Counted from the first letter of the stretch, positions 1 to 12,116 are shown. The stretch is 64,000 bases of DNA from Pinus tabuliformis (GCA_031772625.1 CM062818.1:213893742-213957741); one strand, 5' to 3'. Program-made: numbers and translations. Notes: a model not told the origin generated them from the sequence alone.

Positions 1-470
1 TTGTTGAGTTCAGACAATGTTTAAGGCTTCTGACTTGGAGGGGATTCAAACTAAAATGCCCTCTATTCTATCCATCAGATCCCTTATTGATGAGAGCTAT
101 TGAGGAATAATCCTTTATGAATTAGTAAGAAGAGTAGATGTCCTCTCTTAATACTCAATAATCCTTCTTAAAAACGACTATTAACTTGTTGATTTAGCAA
201 TCTCAATATATGAAAATAAAAGATTAATTAATATCACTTTACTAACCTTTGAATTCAAACAATTGTTCTTATCTCATAAAATTAATTATTTCAATAACAC
301 TTAAATATTTATATGTTATTTAACAATCTCAATATATAAAAATAAAAGATTAATCAATATTATTTTGGTAACCCTTAAATTCTTACCATTGTTCTTAATT
401 ATAGAGAATAATATTTACATACATGTAGAAGAAACACCAGAAAATAATAATTTCCTTTATTCCTTGATAG
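1..470. repeat. AT-rich flank with a ~126-bp tandem repeat
   Basis: No gene is visible. The block starting with TTTAGCAATCTCAATATAT near 193 recurs as TTTAACAATCTCAATATAT near 319, and both continue through AAAATAAAAGATTAAT to an ATTGTTCTTA end. This gives two diverged copies of about 126 bp, at 193-318 and 319-410. The 5' LTR homology of the neighbouring chromovirus begins only at about 471, so this sequence is flanking DNA or DNA that replaced the lost LTR start. Confidence 0.6.
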
Positions 471-1978
471 TAAGAAGTGCAAGGGAAAAGTTGGATCAAC
501 AAGTACATCTCGATTTTTTTGCAGATAACAAGTTTCATATGTGATTTCCTTATTGAATTTTGGATGCATGGTATGTGCATGTGGTTCACTGATTATGTGT
601 TGTCATTGGCATGGAGATTTTCCTAGATTAACAGTGGTTTCAACCTTGCCTTTCCATTTCTTGGATAGCCATGGTGTTTTTAGTTTACCACGTGTTTTCT
701 GATTGGTACTCAGGTTCCCTATGGATTTGGGTTGGAACAAACACTCTAGAAGCCTTAGAATAGCTTGGGTTGAGTTACTAGTTCTTGGAGTCGTAGGTTG
801 GGACAAAAGCTTTGGATCCCTTTGTGGGTTGAGTTACTTGTTCCTAGAGCCATAGTTGGAATAAACTCTTTGGAGCCCTGAGTTAGATGTGGATTGAGTT
901 ACTAGTTCTTGGAACCCAGGATAGCTTGGGTAGAGACTGATTTGGTTGATGTTAGTGATTTTTGAAATGTAGAGGTGGAATCATTGTGGTTGAGGGTCGA
1001 GGTGGTTTGGCCTCTAGAATCCCTGGTTTTGTTGTGTTTTTGTTTATTCCATGAGATCTCAGATTTATGCTTGGAATATGGCGTGAGGGTGATTGGCTAA
1101 GAGAGAGATTTGGTTTAGCCCAATCTATAGTCGGGTGGTACGTGGAAGTCCCCAACTTGGCTTTCCTTTGCACAAATTAATAAGAGTTATTTTAATATTA
1201 TGATCTATGATAATTTGTAGTGATTATGTTGGCGATTCTATAGTTAACTTACCATGGTTTCTATAATGTCTATATGCTGGTTGTTATATGATGTAATCTA
1301 TCTATGGCTCTTACCCTGTTTTTATAAGTATTTGAATGGTTGATGAATGGATGGCCTAACAAATGTTATTGTGGCTAGCTAGAGAGGGCTTGGAGACTTC
1401 TTGGTGATCATCGGATGAATATTATAAATTTATGATCGAATATGCGCTCATGACCTGTAGTTTACATGTTTGTCATATGTTCGATGACATGTTTGTTATG
1501 GATTAGGAATCTTTGGGTCAAGTTCTTGCTTGAGTTTTGATTGGTTGGATTTTTCATTACCTTTGATTACATTTTGGAAAGTTACAAACATTTCTAGGCA
1601 GTTTTATGGAGGCTAGCCTAAAAAGGTGGCATAGATCCCTGAACCGCATGCTTAGAACTAGAGTTTTTTTGTCATAATAACATGGAAGTAGGATTAAGAG
1701 TGTTGTTGGAGGCTCATAACCACATGCATGTTGTGTTGTGCATGCGATTGGGGGTTAAACTTGTGAAAAATATGTTCCAACTCAGGATATGTTCATTAAA
1801 GGTTGTTGACTGACTTCTAGGTGATCTAGTGCTTCTGAGGAATCTATGTTAGTTGTTTGTGTGTCAGCCACACTTTCATAACTATAACTTGGAAGTTGGG
1901 TCATATCATATAGAAACTCATCTCATGTTTACCATAGATAGATGGTAAAAGTGGGTAAATGTGGGAGCGGTTGTTATA
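471..1978 (+). repeat. 5' LTR of Ty3/gypsy chromovirus, truncated at its 5' end
   Basis: This aligns with the 3' LTR at 7576-9037. The shared block GCAAGGGAAAAGTTGGATCA is at 479 here and near 7586 in the 3' copy, and collinearity continues to the ends TGTTATA (1972-1978) and TGTTACA (9031-9037). The first ~430 bp of the LTR, including the TG start, are missing; upstream sequence is unrelated. A degenerate 60-65 bp repeat containing TTGAGTTACTAGTTC recurs near 770, 829 and 894 and has counterparts in the 3' LTR. The two LTRs differ at many sites, so the insertion is old. Confidence 0.85.
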
Positions 1979-1981
1979 GGG

Positions 1982-1992
1982 TGGTATCAGAA
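1982..1992 (+). other. Primer binding site, tRNA-iMet type
   Basis: TGGTATCAGAA lies three bases after the LTR end. It matches the usual plant retrotransposon PBS (TGGTATCAGAGC, initiator tRNA-Met) except for the last bases. It fixes the element on the + strand and confirms the LTR edge at 1978. Confidence 0.85.
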
Positions 1993-2279
1993 CTTCCAGG
2001 TTCAAACATTAGGACTGGATTGGAAAATGTATATTGTTATGCATGCGTGTTAGTTTCTGATGTGTTTGTAGTGCATGCATTGTTATTCTTATGGTTATCA
2101 TGCATAGTAGGTCAAACATGCATCGTGGTGGTCATTATTGCAGTCCATGTCATCATGATGATGTTGGTGTCATTATATGTGTGTGTGTGTGTTAATCTAG
2201 ATTGATTGTGAAGATGAGATAACCTCCCCTAAAATACACTAAAGTATGATTTTGATTATGTCTATAGTTTATCTAACAT

Positions 2280-3560
2280 GGCATGTTTGCAGGAGATAGA
2301 AGATCAGGGATGACCACGACATGACGATAAAAATGGTGGATTACAGTTCATGTGACTCTCCCTACATATTAGTTTAACAAAAAGGATATGAGTATTCTCC
2401 CTATTTAGCATATACATTGAGAAGTTTGAAGGCATAAATCAGAAGTTGCAAGCTAGACAATAACAAGTTGATTGAGTCATAGTAAAGATTTTTTAGAGCT
2501 CAAGAAAAGTAACCAGAGGTTAATGCAGTGATCCTTCAGAGTCTTTCAGATTCGTAGAGGCAGGAACAACAACGAATTAGTCATGGATAGGAGGAAAGGA
2601 CTAATGGGGTATATGGTAGAAGGTCGCGAGCAAGACACAATTTGGATAAGGATGATGTAGTCATAAGTGGAAGATGGTTGGATACACCTAACATGAGAGG
2701 TAGTTCTTATGGGTTCCATTTTAGTTCTGGTTTATATATAGATCGTCATCGTCATTACCACCAACATACTTATAGGAGGAGTGAGAATAAGTACTTGCCA
2801 AATGATTTCAAGAAATCCAAGGCTCCTACATTTCATGGAGAGATGAAGAAACTAGAATATGTAGAAGAATAGCTCCTTGGGATGAAGAAGTTCTTCGAGA
2901 TGCATGACTATTAAGAGAATATGAAAGCCAAAGTAGTCATATTTAGTCTCAAGGGAAGAGCATATATGTTGGGAAGATGTGAAGCGTGTTTGCGACATCA
3001 TGATGGATTTGAGTTGGCATGAGTTTAAAAGACTCTTCATGAAGAAGTACTTGTGAGAGAGGTATTATGACAAAAAGGATAAGGGGTTCTATGAGCTTAA
3101 GATGGGTTCTATGACAGATGAAGAGTATGCAACTAAGTTTCTAGATTTGTTGAGGTATGTCCCATATATTAAGGACGAGAATACAAATGTTCAAAGGTTC
3201 ATAAATGTATTGTGTTTAGCATCTAAATATCAGATTGAGTACGATGAGCCTCGGTGATTGGAGGAAGTCACTAGGAAGTTGAAGCATTGCTATAAGCAGT
3301 CTAAGTGCAAGTCTGAGTCTAAGAGAGATTAGAAAGGTAATTAAAATATTAAAGGAAACTAGGTTAAGAAGAAAGTAATACCTTGGGATGTAGGTGATAA
3401 GGAGGATGTGGCACCTTACAAGAAATTCAATGCAGTTGACAGAGGACATGGATTTCAATTTAAGGAGAATAATAAGGGTGATGGCAGGAAGCCTTTATAA
3501 TTTTGGACTTATGGTGGAAAACATCGTAAGAGAGATTGTGCATTGCACCAGTATGGAAGA
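2280..3560 (+). pseudogene. Degenerate gag of the chromovirus
   Basis: The fragment at 2642-2872 reads NDFKKSKAPTFHGEMK, the usual start of the plant gypsy Gag domain (KxxxPxFxG). It is followed after a stop by LLGMKKFFEMHDY and later by MTDEEYATKFLDLLRYVPYI (about 3113-3172), the conserved Gag alpha-helical region. A worn zinc knuckle (GKHRKRDCALHQYG) follows near 3520. In-frame stops at about 2870, 2912 and 3060 break it. The nucleocapsid role is inferred from family resemblance only. Confidence 0.7.
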
Positions 3561-3659
3561 CCTTAGATTTACAGTGTTGAGGAGGTACAAATAGTTGGGT
3601 ATGTTGGGCAGAGCATTCCTCATATTTATGCAATAGTGGATAATAAGCAAGTTGATCAC

Positions 3660-3960
3660 CAGACATCCATTATTGAAATGGAAGGTAAGATTTGTGATCA
3701 AGTTATTTATAGTTTTATTGACCTTGGATCTAACTATAGTTATATCAGTCCTATCTTGATGGATAAGTGTTGCTTGAATAAAGAAGTTCATGCAAAATCT
3801 TGGTTGGTGTAGTTGGCTACAAGGAACATGAAAAGAATTCATCACTGGGTGAGATCTTCTGTATTTTAGTTGAATGGTATGACTACATCAACACATCTAG
3901 TTGTGCTTCCTTTGGCATCATATAGTATCCTTTAGGGAATGGATTGGTTTTTCATACACA
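3660..3960 (+). pseudogene. Degenerate aspartic protease of the chromovirus
   Basis: The reading CDQVIYSFIDLGSNYSYIS near 3690-3750 matches the retropepsin active-site region. The catalytic D[ST]G triad reads DLG, so the second active-site residue is lost. The later block VVLPLASYSIL-GMDW (3900-3945) is the typical C-terminal part (ILGMDWL) with a stop in place of the G codon. It would process the Gag-Pol polyprotein in an intact element; this copy cannot. Confidence 0.75.
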
Positions 3961-4259
3961 CGATTAAGGTAGATTTCTATGACAAGGCTATTGAGTGATT
4001 GGATAATGACGGGGAAAGGAGATTTTTACTGGGAAAGAAGAATCATACATTAGTGAGAATGGTTACAGTTATGTATGCGAAACACAGCTGCAGAAGAGGA
4101 TGTGTATTATTTGTGGTTCATATTTCTAGTGACAAAGGGAAGGATGTTGAGGATGGCGAAGTTATTAAGAGGTGTCCAGTTTGATATTAGTTTTAGGATG
4201 TGTTTCCTACAAAGATTTCAGATTTTTCTCCTCATAAGGAAGTGGATTTTTCTATTGAG

Positions 4260-4911
4260 TTGATGTCATGAGTAGCTCCAACATCTAAGTCACCTTACAG
4301 AATGAGAACTCTGGATTTGGTGGAATTGAAATTGCAACTTAAGGAAATGCTTGATAAAGGATACATAAGTCCAAGTGTGTCGCCTTGAGGTGCACCAATG
4401 TTGTTTGTGAAGAAGAATGATGGTAATCTTAGGCTGTGCATTGATTGCAAGTAGTTGAACAAGGTGACTATCAAGAATAAATATCCACTACTATGGATTG
4501 ATGCTTTGTTTGATCAGCTGAAGGGAGAAACAATGTTTTCAAAGGTTGATTTGAGATTAGGATATCACTAGGGGCATGTCAAAGAAGAAGACATTTACAA
4601 GACCGCATTTCATACTAGGTATGGGAATTCTAAGTTTGTGGTGGTTCCTTTTGGTCTTACTAATGCTCCAGCCACTTTCATGTGTTTTATGAACAATGTG
4701 TTGTGCCCTTTTCTGGAAAAACTTTATGATAGTATTCATTGATGATATATTGATATATTCTAAGAATCAGGAGGAGCATATAGAGAACCTGGAAGAAATG
4801 TTGAGATTGTTGAGAGAACATCATTTGCATGCTAAGTCTAGCAAGTGTTGTTTCTTTCAGTCTCAGATTCATTACTTAGGACATGTTTTTCGAAGGAGAG
4901 GATATCAGTAG
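4260..4911 (+). pseudogene. Degenerate gypsy reverse transcriptase of the chromovirus
   Basis: Conserved blocks appear in order: [16 protein letters not shown] (template grip), [52 protein letters not shown], then the catalytic block VFIDDILIYSKN (4735-4770) and HYLGHVF. The polymerase box reads FIDD with both aspartates kept. Stops replace residues before GAP, after CIDCK and after GYH, and a frameshift lies near 4695. RNase H and integrase sequence follows directly, as in Ty3/gypsy. Confidence 0.9.
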
Positions 4912-5029
4912 ACCTAGAATAGATTAAAGCTATCATGGAGTGGCCAACTCCTAGGAATGTGGATGAGGTTAGATCATTCATGGGAATAATAGGTTATACA
5001 GGCGGTTCATCAGGAACTTCTCATAAAAT

Positions 5030-5590
5030 GGTTATCCTATTACATCTTTGTAGAGGAAAGGGCAGAAGTTTGAATGGACTGAGGAGTGTGCAACTAGTTT
5101 TGAGTAATTGAAGCATTTTCTTACAAATGCTCCAGTATTGAAAATTGTAGATCTTGATAAGGAGTCCATGGTGTGTACATATTATTGCAAGGAAGGACTT
5201 GGTGGAGTCTTGTTGCAAGAAGTACATGTGGTATACTTTGAGTCAAGGAAGTTGAATGAGCATGAGTAGAACTATGTGACCCATGACCTTGAGTTGGAAA
5301 CTATCATTCATGCATTAAAGATATGGAGACATTATCTTCTTGGTAGGAGGTTTATTTTGATGAGTGATCATAGTTAGATGAGGTATTTGTTTAACCAATC
5401 CAATCTAAATTCCTTGAAAGCTAGATGGTTGGCTACCCTCAGAGAGTTTGACTTTGATACAAGATACATTAAGGGAAAGGAGAACATTGTTGCATATGCT
5501 CTTGGTAGAAGAGTGCAGGTGAATCATATTTCAGTTGTGAGTTCTTATGGGATAGATTTTTCAGAGTGTATCTTTCAGGTAGGGTAACAT
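5030..5590 (+). pseudogene. Degenerate RNase H of the chromovirus
   Basis: After the RT, blocks typical of the gypsy RNase H are readable: the C-terminal stretch near 5378-5520 holds KARWLATLREFDFDTRYIKG and NIVAYALGRR. Intact relatives have DALSRR there, so the last catalytic Asp of 'ADALS' reads Tyr. In an intact element this enzyme degrades the RNA strand of the replication hybrid. Confidence 0.8.
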
Positions 5591-5789
5591 GATGGCAGGT
5601 ATCAACAACTAAAGCAGTGGTTGCAACAACAAGGTGAAGATGATATAGGTGAGGAATATCACCTCACGATAGATGTCTTGATCAGATTTAGGAACATGAT
5701 TTATGTGCCAGATAGTAGTAAGCTCAAGAAGTTTATCTTGAGAGAGTTTAATGTAATCTATATTTAGGTCACCTAAGATAATGGAAGAC

Positions 5790-6830
5790 TTTGAAAATTA
5801 TTGTCAAGTTATATCATTGGACGAACTTGAAGAAAAGATGTGGCTGAGTTTGTCACTAGATGCTTGGATTGTCAGCAGGTGAAAGCATAATGTAAGAATC
5901 CAACTAGTTTATTGCAACTTATTCTGATTCCAAAGTGGAAATGGGAGGTCATTTCTATGGACTTCATTACAGGTTTTCAGAGGACATCGAGACATCATGA
6001 TTCCATCATGTTTGTGATTGACAGGTTGAGTAAGGTAGATCACTTCATTGCACTAAAGTCTACTAATTCAGATAATGAGGTGGCTCAGATCTTCATCAGG
6101 GATATAGTGAGCTTTCATGGTGTTCCCAAGAAGATCATATCAAATAGAGATACCAAGTTTGCTTCCAAATTTTGGAAGGAATTGTTTGCAAGCTTGGGGA
6201 CAGATTTGGCTTTTAGTACAACTTATCATCCATAGACAGATGGATAAAGAGAGAGAGGATTAACAAGATCCTTGAGGACATGTTGAGGATGTATGTAATG
6301 CATCAACAAAGGAAGTGGGAGGAGTATCTTCCACTGATGGAGTTTTCATATAATAATGGGTATCAATAATCCTTGAGGATGAGTCCATTTGAGGCTCTTT
6401 ATGGGTGGATTTGTAATACTCCCATCAGCTGGAGTGATTCAATGAACAAGGTGTTGATTGGTTTGGATATGTTGGCTAAGATGGAGTAGAAGATGTAGGT
6501 TATTAAGAGGAATTTGAATGAAGCACAAGACATGAAGAAGAGTTATGCATATCAACATAGAGATTTCAAGGAGTTTTAGGTTGGAGAGCATGTGTACTTG
6601 CACATCAAGCCCAATATGAGCTCCCTGAGGATTGGATCATGTGCCAAGTTGGCACCTTGGTATTCTGAGCCTTTTGAGATCTTTAAAAGGATTGGACCAG
6701 TGGCCTACAGACTCGCACTATCGTCAACATTGAAAGGCCATGATGTTTTCCATGTTTCATTTCTTAAGAGATATGTCCATGATGTTGATCATGTGATTGA
6801 TTGGTATGTATTGTAGATGGAACTAGAGGG
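5790..6830 (+). pseudogene. Degenerate integrase of the chromovirus
   Basis: The fragment at 5912-6235 reads WEVISMDFITGF, then HHDSIMFVIDRLSKVDHFIA, FHGVPKKIISNRDTKFASKF and ends STTYHP. This is the DDE core of gypsy integrases: first D in SMDFI, second D in SNRDTKF. A stop follows YHP, so the Glu-bearing part is out of frame. The segment at 6592-6816 (SCAKLAPWYSEPFEIFKRIG, VFHVSFLKRYVHD) is the C-terminal GPF/GPY-type module and linker. An HHCC-like remnant (DCQQVK) precedes the core near 5865. Confidence 0.9.
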
Positions 6831-6849
6831 AGAATTCTAGCCAAAACCT

Positions 6850-7000
6850 TAGTGTGTTTTGCAACGAAAACAACTCATCCTCGATAACCGAGCAATAGAC
6901 CAGGTTAAAGTGAAGTGGAAGCACTTTGGGCTTGACGAAGCTACATGGGAGATGGTTAATCAAATGTTGGATATGTATCCTTATTTATTTTCTACTTGAG
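6850..7000 (+). pseudogene. Chromodomain remnant at the integrase C-terminus
   Basis: The readable stretch includes LILDNRAIDQVKVKWKHFG followed by LDEATWEM and a YPYLF end. It matches the plant chromovirus chromodomain (VKVxWxx...EATWE). In family knowledge this module tethers integrase to modified histones and guides insertion. It lies 140 bp before the PPT, the expected place. Confidence 0.85.
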
Positions 7001-7130
7001 CAAATGAGTTTGATTTATGTTTATGCATATATCTATTGTAAATACTCCATCGAGTTGTGTTATAAAGCTTCATGGGCAACATGTTTTGTTTGTTATAAGC
7101 GTCATTGAACATAGAGGATGGTGTTCCCCC

Positions 7131-7144
7131 AAGGGGGAGGGGTT
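7131..7144 (+). other. Polypurine tract of the chromovirus
   Basis: AAGGGGGAGGGGTT directly precedes the TGTAACAACCC start of the 3' LTR. It is the plus-strand primer site in the family and fixes the LTR start at 7145. Confidence 0.85.
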
Positions 7145-9037
7145 TGTAACAACCCTTGGTTTATTTTCCATGTAAATAAAATAAGAACAAGGTCATGGGA
7201 CACGTATTCCAAGTTGAATGATGGGGAAAACATTATAGTGGGCATCACTTCTGATCTAGTTATGTCTATGGAAATTGGCAAAGGAAAAGAGAAAATAATT
7301 GACATTTAATTATGAAAATAAATTAAACTAGGAGAAAAGGAAGGTGAAGAGACAAAAGTTCGCATGCAAGAGAAATTAGAGGGAAAATGAAGGAAAATGA
7401 AGAAAATAGAGGCATCAATGATAAAAAGGATTCAGAGAAACAATTGCTAGAATTTTTATAGTTTTGAGTTGAGCTCTCCTTTAATTTTCTCATTCTCTCA
7501 TACTCTTGCACACTTAGAGCATTATTGGAGCATTCTAGAATTCACTTGGATTTGGAGAAAGAAGGAAAATGAAAGCAAGGAAGTGCAAGGGAAAAGTTGG
7601 ATCAACAACTATAGCTGGATTACTTGCGGAAAACAGGTTGCATGTGTGTTTTCCTTGTTGATTTTTGGATGCATGGAATATGCATCGGATACTTTTGTTA
7701 TGTGTTGTAATTGGCATGGATATTTTCCTAGATTCACAATGGTTTCAACCTTGCCTTTCCATTTCCTGAATAACCATGGGGTTTTTGATTTCCCACTTGC
7801 TTTTTGATTGGTAGTGAGGTTCCATATGGTTGTGGGTTGGAACAAATGCTCTGGAAACCTTGGAAAAACTTGGTTTGAGTTACTAGTTCCTAGAGCCATA
7901 GGTTGGGACAACCGCTCTAGAGCCCTTGGTGGGTTGAGTTACTAGTTCCAAGAGCCACGGTTGGGAAAAGCACTCTGGAGCCTTGAGTTAGATGTGGGTT
8001 GAGTTACTAGATCTTGGAACCCTGGAAAATTTGGGTAGAGAATGATCTAGTTGATGTTAATGATTTCTGGACCCTAGAGGTGGACTAAATGTGGTTGAGG
8101 GTTAAGGTGGTTTTGGCTCTGGAAGTCCTGGTTTGGTTGTGCTTTGGTTTATTCGATAAGATCCCACATTCATGCTTGGAATATGGAGCGAGGGTGATTG
8201 GAAGAAAGAGAGATTTGATTCAGTCTAATCTATGGTCGGGTGGTGTGTGAAATTCCCTGACTTGGTTGGATTTTGCACACGTTGATAAGAGCTATTTTTC
8301 TATTGTGATCTATGAGCATTTGTAGTGATTGTGTTAGTGCTTCTATGGTTTCTATATTGTTTATATGTTGATTATATGATGTAATTTATCTATGGATATT
8401 AATTAATGCATGGTCTAACAAGTGTTATTGGAACTACCTAAAGAGGGCTTGGAGCCTTATTGGTGATCCTCATATGAATATTACCAGTTTATAGTTAGAT
8501 ATGCATTCATGACATGTAGCTTACATGTTTTTCTTATGTTTGACAAAATGTCTCTTATGGAATTGGAATATTTGGGTTAATTTCTTGCTTGAATTTTGAT
8601 TAGTTTTCTTTGTCATTACCTTTAATTACATTCTAGAAAGTTACAGGAAATTATATGTAGTCGTTTGGAGGTTAGCTTGAAAAGGTGGCACAAATCCCAA
8701 AATTGCATTCTCAGAATTGGAGATTTTGGGTCATAACCACATGGAAGCATGCTTATGATTGATCTTGGAGGATCATAATCGCATGCATATCATGTTGTTC
8801 GTGCAATTGGGGGTTAAGCTTGTGAAAAAATAGTTCCAACTCAAGATTTGGTCATTAGAGGTTGTGGACTGACTTCTGGGTGATCTAAAGATCCTGAGAG
8901 ATTTCTGTTAGTTGTTGGTGTGTCAGCACCACTTCCATAACTAGAACTTGGAGGTCAGGTCATATAATAGTGACACCCATCTCATGTTTACCATGGCTAG
9001 CTGTTAAAAGTGGGTAAATGTGAGAGGGGGTGTTACA
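7145..9037 (+). repeat. 3' LTR of the chromovirus (1893 bp)
   Basis: It begins TGTAACAACCCTTGG after the PPT and ends GGGGGTGTTACA, giving TG...CA termini with short inverted ends. Its 3' three quarters match the truncated 5' LTR. Flanking bases after it are GTGAC, but the matching target duplication cannot be checked because the 5' LTR start is lost. Short open frames inside (for example 7469-7807) are chance frames in non-coding LTR. Confidence 0.9.
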
Positions 9038-9041
9038 GTGA

Positions 9042-9810
9042 CATACTTCTCTTCCACTACCATTGTATAATTCCCTAAAGTGCACCTCACTTCTTGCTAC
9101 AATAAATCAACCTTTCAAGTTCTGATTTTGTGAACCCATTCCAACTCTACGACATGGTTGCTTCCCTCGTTGTGGCCATCATTTTTCCAATTTTTGATCC
9201 TTGGTTCTTGTTGTAGTAAACAAATCTCCTGGCTTCCCAATTTCTCTACCCAATGTAGCTTTGCAACATGTCATACTTCTCCCTACGTGGCCGTCATTTT
9301 TGAAATTTATTAAACCGTCCTAACCCCGCTCCATGGAATACTTCTCTTCCACTTCCATTGTAGAATTCCCTAAAATGCAACTCACTTCTCGCTACAATAA
9401 TTCAACCTCTTGGGTTCCCCTTCTCTTAACCCATTCCATCTCTGCAACATGGCATTCTTCTCCCTTATGGCCATCATTTTCCCAATTTGTGATCCTTCCT
9501 TATCAATATAGTAAAGAATCCTCCCAAATTGCAAATTTCTTAGCAAATCCAACTTTGAAACATGGCATACTTCTCCTTGCATGGCCATATTTTTTTAATT
9601 TCTTAGACCATTCTAAACTTGCTCCATGGCATACTTCTCTTCCACTACCATTTGTAGAATGCACTAAAGTTCACCTCATTCGATGTAATAAATCAACCTC
9701 TTGAGTTCCCATTTTATTAACCCTTTCCAGCTCTACAACATGACATTATTTCTCCTTATGGCCATCATTTTCCCAAATTTTTTGTGTTATAATTATACAC
9801 CATGGTATAC
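9042..9810. repeat. ~294-bp tandem repeat, about 2.6 copies
   Basis: The start motif ATACTTCTCTTCCACT recurs at 9043, 9338 and 9631, a spacing of 295 and 293 bp. Each unit also carries TTCCCTAAARTGCA, ACCCATTCCA and a GGCCATCATTTT block, and within each unit a shorter ACTTCTCC...GGCC...TTTT half-motif recurs. A worn trace (GGTATACTTCTCCCT) continues near 9803. It directly abuts the 3' LTR end. The open frame at 9333-9704 is a by-product of the repeat. Confidence 0.8.
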
Positions 9811-12116
9811 TTCTCCCTAGTGGTCATCATTGCTAGATTAATTGGACTAGATGATGATGATATTCTCATTTCTATTCAATTAGCCAATTCAACACTACAC
9901 CATGCCATCTTTCTCCTTTTTAGCCACTAGATTAGATTGAATAGACTTATAATGTTCATTTAATTGGCATAAAGTTTCCTCCTCCAAATGGTAACACACA
10001 TGTTTCATCCAAGATCAAAGCTTAAGAAGTTTGCTTTTATGGACATAACTAAAAATTTCAAGCATAACTGAAAACTCCCTTCTTTTATAGACATGATCAA
10101 AATTGATGAATTTACCCATAGAATTGCTCATATATATATGAAGGTAATAATTTGTGCCTTTTCATTTCCCATGATGTGAAGCAGAGCTATATCCTTGTAT
10201 TGGTGAATTCCGAGATTTCTTGATCATCTAAACCAAACTTTCAATACTTAACCAATCCAAATTTTATCTAAAGACAGTAAGACATACTTCTTTTTTGTGG
10301 TTTATATCTAAAAAAAAATAAGCTAAATTCATATAATTACAAATTAAAAAAATAAAAATAAATAATAAATAAAAAATAAATACACTAAATAAACAGACAT
10401 ATAAAGTTATAGTTTAGGGGTTTTCATCTTAAAAAATTCAAAATTATTAACATAAACTTTATTGATTTATATAATACCAATAGTTTAATTTAATTTACCT
10501 TATATAAATTTACCTAATATAAATATGAATTAATTAAAATAAATCTATCAACTTGAAATCTTATAAAATAAATCAAAATAAAATTATATAATTAAATTCA
10601 AAAATTAAAATATATTATATCAATTAAAATGAATTTAAATTTTTTTATCAACCAACCATTCTCAACCTTTAATAAATAATAAACCATCCAAATCTCTTAA
10701 AAAAGCTACACAAATTAGATATAAAAATCTAACCTCATTTCAACTTCTTGAATGAAGACTTGTGTGCTTTCTCCAAAATCACATATATTATATTTTTAAA
10801 TTTATTGTTTTACTTATATATTTAAAATTTATATTTTTATATATTAAATATTAATATTATTTATATGATATATTTTAAGAAGGTTATGAGTCTAAAGTTT
10901 TGATGGTTAATATATATGTTGAAAAATGTATTATACTCAAATGTGGGAAGAGAGCTGACTAAATTGATTTAGGATGAAGTGACGATGAGGAGTTTCATGT
11001 GAGAATGTTGAGTTTAGTGAGGATGTTATGATTACTTTAGTTTAATGGTGGTTTCGTTTATTATTGTTGTGAGGCGGGAAAGCTTTTTATGTGGGTTTGT
11101 AATGTTAAAATGTTTGATGTCTAATTTTTTTTTTTGCGATTTTATGAACTTATAAAATGAATTAGAAAGTGAAGTGGTATGCTTTGTGTTTCATATTATT
11201 TTATTTAAGCATGTTTCTAGTTGGGTTCATCATTTTTCTAATAGTCTGAGGGTTTTTACTTTTCACCAAGTCTTGGCCTTTGTGGACACAAGCCAAGTTC
11301 CAAGCTCACCCTCTATTGCTCATTTGGTCATTATCTTTCTCCTTGCCTTCTAGATAAGCGATTATTGAACCCTCAAGCTAGTGTGGAATTTCTTCCCTTG
11401 TCACTAGCCCTTTGCCTGCCATAGCCAACTTGCTTGTTAAGTAGTCAACTTGCTTGTTAAGGACTACTGGAAATCCAATAAAGGAAAAATGAGGAGAAGA
11501 AAGAGAGTTTCCCCTTGACCCTCTAATCATAAGACTCCCATTTCCATACAAAATTGGGTAGAGAAATATATTCAACATATAAAACATTGATTTCAAGAAA
11601 AAATTACTCTAAATCAACAACAACATTAAAATTTCTCTCACTCAAATTACAACATATCACTTCTGTCTTTATCTAACCTCTTCTTCCATATGTTATGCCA
11701 TTAACACATTTCTTTATAATATTTAATACTATTGTTAGAGTAATAATTAAAAATAAAATTATAATTTAATTAATTTTTATAATTAATAAATAATGCACAT
11801 AAAAATAACTAAATTATAATTGTCTTTTGAATTATTATTATTAATATAATAAAGTTAATAAATATACACATCCTTTATTCAAAAGTTTGTGTACCGTATT
11901 TATGTCATAAACTGAGACTAAATCGATTGACAATGTACGTCTCACAGAAAATTAAATCCATTGTCATTGTCACAAATTCGAGGAAATGTAGACAGAAAGA
12001 TCGATCTAACAAAGAAATATATGAATTCGAGGAAATGTAGACACAAAAATCGATCTAACAAAGAAATATATGATCAGATTCCGTAGGGAATAGAGGTTAT
12101 GTGATCTGCTGAAATT
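9811..12116. other. AT-rich non-coding stretch between repeats and the ZIP gene
   Basis: No coding region, tRNA or LTR boundary was recognised. 10300-10900 is extremely AT-rich and low in complexity. 11200-11600 is more balanced but holds only short frames with no family resemblance. The exact 20-bp duplicate TAGTCAACTTGCTTGTTAAG occurs near 11437-11461. The last part (11880-12116) probably includes the 3' UTR of the minus-strand ZIP gene. Confidence 0.5.
11975..12072. repeat. 49-bp tandem duplication downstream of the ZIP stop codon
   Basis: Two adjacent 49-bp units at 11975-12023 and 12024-12072 both begin AATTCGAGGAAATGTAGACA and differ at about two positions. They lie 44 bp beyond the ZIP stop codon on the gene's 3' side, so they are probably in its 3' UTR. 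Confidence 0.85.

Larger units (their letters stand above)
1979..7144 (+). mobile_element. Internal region of a decayed Ty3/gypsy chromovirus (Tekay/Del-like)
   Basis: Gag, protease, reverse transcriptase, RNase H, integrase and chromodomain lie in order on the + strand, all interrupted by stops and frameshifts. The order PR-RT-RH-INT defines Ty3/gypsy and the C-terminal chromodomain defines chromoviruses. LTRs beginning TGTAACAACCC and ending GTTACA, about 1.9 kb long, fit the Tekay/Del lineage. The domain entries below give details. Many stops (TAG/TAA where W, Q or R codons are expected) fit C-to-T decay of methylated DNA. No part can be translated as one polyprotein. Confidence 0.9.

Noticed and set aside
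1942-2205. 87-codon + strand open frame at the LTR/PBS junction
   Set aside because: It crosses the LTR end and PBS, has no domain resemblance and lies where the element's leader is expected.
9333-9704. 123-codon open frame
   Set aside because: It lies wholly inside the 294-bp tandem repeat; composition follows the repeat and no family is recognised.
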